A stretch of 19,736 nucleotides of DNA from JANRIC01 sp033765345. Lineage in GTDB: Bacteria; Bacteroidota; Bacteroidia; Cytophagales; Microscillaceae. Below are positions 16,140 to 19,736 of the stretch, piece by piece. The notes below the pieces were generated by a model, which ran no database searches, was not told where the DNA came from, and saw only the letters and a list, made by a program, of their open reading frames with translations. Position numbers and translations under genes: made by a program. The stretch lies in NCBI GenBank assembly GCA_033765345.1, contig JANRIC010000040.1:1-19736 (forward strand), written 5' to 3'. How positions within the stretch are numbered: position 1 is the first letter of the stretch; every line of letters begins with the position of its first letter.

Positions 16140-17117
16140 ATGAAAACCATTTCTATTTTAGTGCCTGAATCGTCCGTATTGGAAGCAGTCGTTGACCCAC
16201 GTTATTTGTTTACATCCGTAAACTGGTTTTTGCAGGCTGCTGGCAACCCCGCACTTTTTGAGGTATATTTGATTGGACAAACCAAAGAGGTCAAACTACA
16301 GCAGGGAGTTTTTTCGGTTCACGTGGATTTTTTGTTGGAAGAAGCCCCCAAAACGGACTTGGTCATCATTCCCGCTTTATTTGGAGACATAACTACTGCG
16401 CTGGCACTCAATCAGGCAGCTATTCCCTGGATTGTGTATCATTACAGACAAGGAGCCGAGCTTGCTTCACTTTGTGTAGGGGCATTTTTACTGGCTTCAA
16501 CAGGTCTGCTAGAAGGCAAACAATGTTCTACACATTGGGCTTTTATGAATCAATTTAGGGCTATGTTTCCAGAAGTATGTTTGGTTGATGGAGGAATAAT
16601 CACCGAAGAGCAGGGCATTTATACCAGTGGCGGGGCAAATTCTTACTGGAATTTGCTTTTGTATCTGGTAGAAAAATACACCTCACGGGATACTGCCATC
16701 ATGGCCGCCAAATATTTTGCCATTGACATAGACCGAGATAATCAGTCGGCTTTTACGATCTTTAAAGGACAAAAAGAACATCCTGATGAAGAAATCAAAA
16801 AAGCACAGGAATTTATAGAAGCCAATTATCAGGAAAAAATCTTGGTGGATCAACTTTCAGATATGCTTGCCTTAAGTCGGAGAAGCTTTGAGCGCAGATT
16901 TAAAAAAGCAACCCACAACACCGTGTTAGAGTACATCCAAAGGGTAAAAATTGAAGCTGCCAAACGGAATTTTGAGATGAGCCGCAAAAATATCAATGAG
17001 GTCATGTTTGAAAGCGGCTACACAGATACCAAGGCTTTTCGCTCCGTTTTTAAGAAAATCACTGGGCTTACTCCCATCGAGTACAGAAACAAATACAATA
17101 AAGATGTAGAAAAATAA
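16140..17117 (+). CDS. GlxA-type AraC family transcriptional regulator
   Basis: A 325-residue regulator with two domains. Residues ~1-190 are a DJ-1/PfpI glutamine-amidotransferase-like fold: ISILVPESSVLEAVVDPRYLF at the start, DLVIIPALFGD (73-83), and the nucleophile-elbow-like ASLCVGAFLLASTGLLEGKQCSTHW with Cys112, then the SGGANSYWNLLLYLVE segment. Residues ~220-320 are an AraC DNA-binding domain with two helix-turn-helix units (VDQLSDMLALSRRSFERRFKKATH and INEVMFESGYTDTKAFRSVFKKITGLTPIEYR). The DJ-1-like domain in this group normally senses rather than catalyses. Family members control amino-acid, choline or stress responses; the signal here is unknown. The divergent SRPBCC gene, with matching promoters, is the most likely local target. 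The stop lies 12 bases from the left inverted repeat. Confidence 0.93.
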   Translation: MKTISILVPESSVLEAVVDPRYLFTSVNWFLQAAGNPALFEVYLIGQTKEVKLQQGVFSVHVDFLLEEAPKTDLVIIPALFGDITTALALNQAAIPWIVYHYRQGAELASLCVGAFLLASTGLLEGKQCSTHWAFMNQFRAMFPEVCLVDGGIITEEQGIYTSGGANSYWNLLLYLVEKYTSRDTAIMAAKYFAIDIDRDNQSAFTIFKGQKEHPDEEIKKAQEFIEANYQEKILVDQLSDMLALSRRSFERRFKKATHNTVLEYIQRVKIEAAKRNFEMSRKNINEVMFESGYTDTKAFRSVFKKITGLTPIEYRNKYNKDVEK

Positions 17118-17129
17118 GCATGGTGGAAA

Positions 17130-17303
17130 TTGTACCCTGTTTTTTGAGGTACTCCAAAGTATCACTTAAAAGTATTCCATAAAAGGAAAGTCAGCGAATT
17201 CCAGCCGAAGGCTTGGGATATTCTCTCCACGAGAGCCTAAGATAAAATATTCTTTGCTAAATAGCTGGATTTTATTTAAAAACCCGAAAGCTTCTAGATG
17301 CAG
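17130..17303 (-). repeat. Left inverted repeat (reads outward, to the left)
   Basis: The minus strand of this segment matches the plus strand of 18327-18503 over its whole length with scattered changes. Shared blocks, inner to outer, are CTGCATCTAGA, GCTTTCGGGTTTTTA, AAAGAATATTTTATCTTAGG, a CCAAGCCTTCGGCTGG hairpin, CTTTCCTTTTATGGAATACT, and ACCTCAAA followed by a G-run at the tip. A 91-codon minus-strand frame (17166-17441) crosses it and ends KEYFILG...ENIPSLRLEF...; I treat that frame as part of the repeat, not as a gene. Confidence 0.85.
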
Positions 17304-17345
17304 AATTTGGGTTTTTAAGATTCTTGTTCCTTCCTCAACAATATG

Positions 17346-17365
17346 TTCAAGCGAGGGAGCTTGAA
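17346..17365. other. 7-bp perfect hairpin with 6-base purine loop
   Basis: TTCAAGC, loop GAGGGA, GCTTGAA. It lies just inside the left inverted repeat. Its geometry (7-bp stem, 6-base purine-rich loop) resembles the hairpin at 18146-18165 inside the opposite end, although the stem sequence differs. Its role is unknown. Confidence 0.5.
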
Positions 17366-17426
17366 ACAGCGTGGAAAAGGAAATCCGACTTCTCAAAATA
17401 TCCCACCTATTGCAGTCAAAATGTTG

Positions 17427-17434
17427 TATATTTG
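17427..17434 (+). promoter_or_regulatory. -7 box for the PD-(D/E)XK-like gene
   Basis: TATATTTG, a full match to TAnnTTTG, 25 bases before the ATG at 17460. A TTG lies nearby but at too short a distance for a normal -33 box, so the upstream half is weak. The gene therefore has its own promoter inside the repeats. Confidence 0.55.
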
Positions 17435-17459
17435 TATTCAATCAAAATGATCTACTGTT

Positions 17460-18116
17460 ATGATAAAACGCCCTTTTGAACAATGGCTTTTTGAAGATGT
17501 AGAAATCGAGTTTGGCATCACCAGAATAGATGATTTGCCATCATTCATGCAATGGCTTGATGTTTCTGGCCAAAGTGGTTTGTTGAGTCCGAATTTTGAG
17601 AAATTAAGAATATCTCTATCCAAAAATGTGGAGATGTGGAATGAAGATGAACTAAAAATGATGTTTATTGCTTTGTTTTTGGCAGAATTTGAGTTTAACA
17701 ATTTACCTCATTATAAGATATTTACACAACGCTATTTTAGTTTGCAGACTGATACTGTAGAAGCAAACGGTAAAGTGGAATGGCTTGTAGCTACAGGTAA
17801 ACAAACCCCCAAAAACCCTTTTTTCTTTTTGCAAGAGTATAAACCTGAAAAGAATTCAGGCAATGACCCGCTTGGACAATTGCTGATTGCTATGGTAGAT
17901 GCTCAAATACTAAATGGAAAAGCAGAAAAACCATTATACGGATGCTATACGATTGGTCGTTTTTGGTTTTTTGTCATTTTAGTTGGTAAAGAATATAGCG
18001 TAAGCCGTGCCTATGATGCTACACAAACAGATGATCTGAGTGCTATGGTCGTGATTATAGAAAGGGTAAAGGAGTATATTCATCAAGAATTGGGATTGCC
18101 TTATCCTGTGAAGTAG
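17460..18116 (+). CDS. Conserved hypothetical protein, probable PD-(D/E)XK nuclease fold
   Basis: A 218-residue soluble protein with no signal peptide. Residues ~60-92 form helices (EMWNEDELKMMFIALFLAEFEF). Residues 106-128 read KVEWLVATGKQTPKNPFFFL followed by QEYK. This is a strand-turn-strand with Glu126-Tyr-Lys128 as the E-x-K half of a PD-(D/E)XK site and an acidic residue upstream (Glu107 or Asp98) as a candidate partner. Next come a helix with DPLGQLLIAMVDAQ (136-149) and the LYGCYTIGRFWFFVILVGKEYSVSRAYDAT stretch (159-188). This order fits restriction-endonuclease-like folds found in uncharacterised families of Bacteroidota and cyanobacteria. Nuclease activity is inference; a degenerate or non-catalytic member is possible. 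The gene is alone between two long inverted repeats, and its stop codon lies in the first arm of its terminator. Confidence 0.65.
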   Translation: MIKRPFEQWLFEDVEIEFGITRIDDLPSFMQWLDVSGQSGLLSPNFEKLRISLSKNVEMWNEDELKMMFIALFLAEFEFNNLPHYKIFTQRYFSLQTDTVEANGKVEWLVATGKQTPKNPFFFLQEYKPEKNSGNDPLGQLLIAMVDAQILNGKAEKPLYGCYTIGRFWFFVILVGKEYSVSRAYDATQTDDLSAMVVIIERVKEYIHQELGLPYPVK

Positions 18117-18193
18117 TATGCAGGCTATGCACCTCAAATGTAGATGGTTCGTAAGGACACGAACCGAGGGAGAGCATACTACCTTGTTTTTTT
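18113..18193 (+). terminator. Nested-stem terminator of the PD-(D/E)XK-like gene
   Basis: An outer stem GTAGTATGC (18113-18121) pairs perfectly with GCATACTAC (18174-18182) and is followed by CTTG and seven T. Inside it, GGTTCGT (18146-18152), loop AAGGAC and ACGAACC form a 7-bp hairpin, and CCTC (18132-18135) can pair with the adjoining GAGG (18166-18169). The stop TAG is within the first arm. The structure is more elaborate than a plain terminator and may have another role. Confidence 0.7.
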
Positions 18194-18306
18194 CCGTAGC
18201 ACAGCCTGACCGAGGACACGCACGAACGCCTTGTTTCCTCTTTTGCGACATCAGGGAGCAAATGCCTGGACGATAGGACGGGTAATCGCTTCGCACACAA
18301 TGCCTT
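18194..18306. other. Non-coding spacer with partial direct repeat
   Basis: No credible gene. A GAGGACACGCACGAACGCCTTGTTT stretch, broken here as GAGGACACG plus CACGAACG plus CCTTGTTT, echoes the preceding terminator (AGGACACGAACC, then CCTTGTTT). Base composition is richer in G and C than its surroundings. It looks like repeat-derived DNA between the gene terminator and the right inverted repeat. Confidence 0.4.
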
Positions 18307-18356
18307 ACATAAAAAAAACCGAAAGACTGCATCTAGAGGCTTTCGGGTTTTTATGT
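18307..18356. terminator. Long hairpin at inner end of right inverted repeat
   Basis: ACATAAAAA...CCGAAAG pairs with CTTTCGG...TTTTTATGT across a loop containing CTGCATCTAGAGG. The core AACCGAAAG/CTTTCGGGTT plus A- and T-runs makes a bidirectional terminator shape. The same hairpin, weaker, is present in the left repeat (AACCCAAA...CTTTCGGGTT on the minus strand), so it belongs to the repeat. Confidence 0.7.
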
Positions 18357-18503
18357 AAAAATCCAGTTATTTTACAAAGAATATTTTATCTTAGGCTTTC
18401 TTGCTGAGAACGTCCCAAGCCTTCGGCTGGAAAGTTTCAAACTTTCCTTTTATGGAATACTTTGAGGTGTTCCGAAGGATCACCTCAAAGAACGGGGGTG
18501 CAA
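18327..18503 (+). repeat. Right inverted repeat (reads outward, to the right)
   Basis: This segment matches the reverse complement of 17130-17303 in order and spacing. Unlike the left copy it contains a perfect 9-bp palindrome, GGAAAGTTT-C-AAACTTTCC (18430-18448), where the left copy has drifted. Read on the plus strand one frame gives KEYFILGFLAENVPSLRLE, closely matching the peptide from the left copy. The tip ends GGGGGTGCAA and is joined directly to the coding fragment that follows. Confidence 0.85.
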
Positions 18504-18728
18504 GCATTAGCAGACCCATCTTCTCGTTTGAGTAAAGTTGGAAGATATGTGGGCATTGTAAATGTCCCAAGCGGTGAAAACGAATCAGATGTAAAAGGAG
18601 GCAAGTTACCTCCAGAATTGAATCCAAATCTCAAAACCCCTGCAGCTTTAAAGCACCATGGTATTAATAAAACAGTTGATAATCACTTTAATGATATTGT
18701 TAAAAGATTATCAAGTGGGAATAAATAG
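18462..18728 (+). pseudogene. N-terminally truncated coding fragment joined to the repeat
   Basis: The frame from a TTG inside the right repeat to the stop at 18726-18728 encodes 88 residues and contains no in-frame ATG. The first ~14 residues come from repeat DNA. The remainder, from about ADPSSRLSKVGRYVGIVNVP through LPPELNPNLKTPAALKHHGI to the end, has normal protein composition and looks like the C-terminal tail of a larger protein. The position just before a small exported protein recalls the tail-plus-partner layout of polymorphic toxin loci, but I recognise no toxin fold or active site in it. It may be a remnant left when the repeat or element cut off the 5' part of a gene. I cannot exclude translation from the TTG. 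Confidence 0.45.
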
Positions 18729-18773
18729 CCGAATTTAACTAGTAGAAGTTTATTTAATTGAGGAATAAATAAT

Positions 18774-19538
18774 ATGATGAGCCTTAGATTAATTGTTCTG
18801 ATAATTCTAATATTTAATTTTTCAAATGTTACTAGTCAGTCTAATATTACTACGAGGCAAGTAGTTAGTTATTACAAAAATGGTAATATTCGAAAAATTG
18901 AAAACTTTCTTACAGATAGTTGTCAAGTATTTAGTGTTGATTTTCAAGACTATATCCTGGTTGATACTTGTCGTTATGGATATTTTAAAGAATATTATCC
19001 AAATGGTATCTTAAAAATATTGGGGCAATATGATTGTGACCAAGGAAAAGCAGACCAAACTGAGGAAAGTTGTTTTGAATCAAGCATCTGGTATGAATAT
19101 GATAGTTTGGGTAAGGTTAACAAAATGACAGGCTACGATCATGGGGTCATAGTGTTTGTTAGATATCCTGTTAAACAAGATGTAATAATCGTTAAGGAAG
19201 ATTCTATCTGGGTCAAACTGCATCTATACGATAAAATTAATTCTTATTTAATCAAACGTTATGAAAATAATCGCCGTCTAATTTTAGAGTTTCCTGTAAT
19301 GTCTGATCACAATTATTGGTCTGTCTATGATAAACAATTGGATATATTGGATACTGGAGTTGCATACTCAAAAAAATTTCTAAACAGTTTCAAAGATGAC
19401 GATACGCCTGAAAATCAAAGATATTTAGACGTTTCTAATTTAGAAAATGGAAGATATTATGTTTATTATAAGTATAAACCCGGCTCGCAATATTATCATT
19501 ATGAACTGGAAATCATATTAAAAGATATAATTGACTAG
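18774..19538 (+). CDS. Exported protein with MORN/YwqK-like repeats
   Basis: A 254-residue protein with a signal peptide (MMSLRLIVLIILIFNFSNVTSQ, likely cut near residue 22). The mature N-terminal half carries two to three MORN-2-like units of the YwqK type: VVSYYKNGNIRKIENF (about 30-45), YGYFKEYYPNGILKILGQYD (about 69-88), and IWYEYDSLGKVNKMTGY (about 100-116). The C-terminal half, including YWSVYDKQLDILDTG and ENGRYYVYYKYKPGSQYYHY, is beta-rich and unrecognised. YwqK-like repeats occur in envelope proteins and in proteins named as antitoxin or immunity modules; export argues against a classical cytosolic antitoxin. The gene starts 45 bases after the truncated fragment and is AT-rich, like acquired DNA. 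The start ATGATG follows GAGGAATAAATAAT. Confidence 0.7.
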   Translation: MMSLRLIVLIILIFNFSNVTSQSNITTRQVVSYYKNGNIRKIENFLTDSCQVFSVDFQDYILVDTCRYGYFKEYYPNGILKILGQYDCDQGKADQTEESCFESSIWYEYDSLGKVNKMTGYDHGVIVFVRYPVKQDVIIVKEDSIWVKLHLYDKINSYLIKRYENNRRLILEFPVMSDHNYWSVYDKQLDILDTGVAYSKKFLNSFKDDDTPENQRYLDVSNLENGRYYVYYKYKPGSQYYHYELEIILKDIID

Positions 19539-19540
19539 GA

Positions 19541-19736
19541 ATGCCACCCCGTTTTCCTTAGCCCCCAACAAAAAGCAAATTTTAGTTCACAAAAAAGTAT
19601 CCCACCCAGCAACCCCATCCTGGAAAACTGCTCCAAAGGGTCTACCTTTGAAAAAAGCTAAAAATAGTCAAAAATGGACAAAAGCCAAGAAATGTTTCGC
19701 ATTATAGAAGCCTATGAATCGAGCGGACAAGACCGC
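19541..19736 (+). mobile_element. Left end of an IS66-family element (cut by window edge)
   Basis: About 130 bases of non-coding DNA, beginning near TGCCACCCCGTTTTCC just after the stop at 19538, lead to the start of an IS66-type accessory gene. The exact terminal inverted repeat cannot be confirmed because the right end is outside the window. The change from the AT-rich preceding gene to C-rich DNA at about 19541 suggests the boundary. Confidence 0.55.
19674..19736 (+). CDS. tnpA: IS66-family accessory protein TnpA, N-terminal part
   Basis: Twenty-one codons from ATG at 19674 to the last base: MDKSQEMFRIIEAYESSGQD and then Arg. The pattern M-F-x-(I/L)-(I/V)-E-x-Y-x-S-S-G-(Q/L) is the standard opening of the small IS66 accessory protein (OrfA/TnpA), a helix-turn-helix protein required for transposition with TnpB and the main transposase TnpC. 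The frame is open at the window edge. Only the N-terminus is visible, so the family call rests on this motif and the element-like upstream DNA. Confidence 0.65.
   Translation, partial: MDKSQEMFRIIEAYESSGQDR

Larger units (their letters stand above)
17130..18503. mobile_element. Putative 1.37-kb inverted-repeat element carrying a PD-(D/E)XK-like gene
   Basis: Two ~175 bp imperfect inverted repeats enclose about 1.0 kb with one good gene (17460-18116), its own -7 promoter box, a nested hairpin terminator and further hairpins. The repeats are much longer than ordinary insertion-sequence ends and no transposase is encoded, so movement would need help in trans. The outer flanks share AAGCAT (17116-17121 and 18502-18507), but the left copy stands 8 bases away from the repeat tip, so a target duplication is not established. 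An alternative is that two copies of a dispersed repeat happen to flank the gene. Confidence 0.5.

Noticed and set aside
17166..17441. Minus-strand frame of 91 codons
   Set aside because: Its C-terminal half lies in the left inverted repeat and its N-terminal half is antisense to the promoter region of the 17460 gene; no family is recognised. Treated as part of the repeat.
18113..18193. Retron msr/msd or self-cleaving ribozyme
   Set aside because: The outer inverted repeat suggested it, but there is no reverse transcriptase nearby, no hammerhead core (CTGATGA...GAAA), and a T-run follows, so a terminator is the simpler reading.
17116..18507. AAGCAT as target-site duplication of the repeat element
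   Set aside because: The right copy touches the repeat tip but the left copy is 8 bases away from it, and a 6-base match is expected by chance.
18391..18627. Minus-strand frame of 78 codons
   Set aside because: It is antisense to both the right repeat and the coding fragment and has no protein-like pattern.
18774..19538. Immunity protein of a polymorphic toxin
   Set aside because: Position after a headless tail fits, but the protein has a signal peptide and YwqK-like repeats, and no toxin domain is recognised upstream. Kept as an exported MORN-like protein.
1..19736. CRISPR array, tRNA or rRNA genes
   Set aside because: No regularly spaced short repeats and no tRNA or rRNA-like conserved segments were seen on either strand.

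Overview
The window looks like a chromosome segment from a Bacteroidota bacterium, most likely a Cytophagales-type gliding or environmental relative. The evidence is a type IX secretion (Por) sorting domain at the C-terminus of a large secreted protein, several promoters of the Bacteroidota form TTG-N17-20-TAnnTTTG, AT-rich intergenic DNA with long hairpin terminators, a large MacB/FtsX-type permease without its own ATPase, and a start of an IS66-type element with a Bacteroidota-like accessory protein. No rRNA, tRNA or CRISPR array was seen.

Layout. Positions 1-527 are a decayed edge: an AT-rich stretch, an unrecognised coding remnant, and the frameshifted N-terminus of an NmrA-like NAD(P)-binding protein. 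Positions 528-2378 (minus strand) hold two biotin genes, bioF then bioD. Positions 2451-3581 encode a conserved protein of unknown function with a charged helical tail. Positions 3725-8638 form a carbohydrate-themed block: a T9SS-secreted lectin-like protein with three copies of an 'LVNADTD' module, a clan-A-type (beta/alpha)8 glycosidase and a GH113-like glycosidase. Positions 8773-11525 hold an MscS channel converging on an unusual kinase fused to a membrane segment and WG repeats. Positions 11913-12717 encode a small exported protein and a TMEM220-type membrane protein. Positions 12758-15241 encode the permease, which has a perfect 8+8 bp palindrome just upstream. Positions 15470-17117 are a divergent pair: an SRPBCC/AHSA1 protein and a GlxA-type AraC regulator, each with its own recognisable promoter.

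The accessory end (17118-19736) is the most unusual part. A gene for a probable PD-(D/E)XK-fold protein (17460-18116) sits between two ~175 bp imperfect inverted repeats (17130-17303 and 18327-18503). Both contain the same string of hairpins and both read outward. The right repeat is joined directly to an N-terminally truncated coding fragment, followed by a small exported MORN/YwqK-like protein and the left end of an IS66-family element cut by the window edge. The outer tip of the repeat has a weak third match at 68-124, again immediately before decayed coding DNA. This suggests a dispersed non-autonomous element carrying or bracketing nuclease-like cargo, but the window shows no transposase for it.
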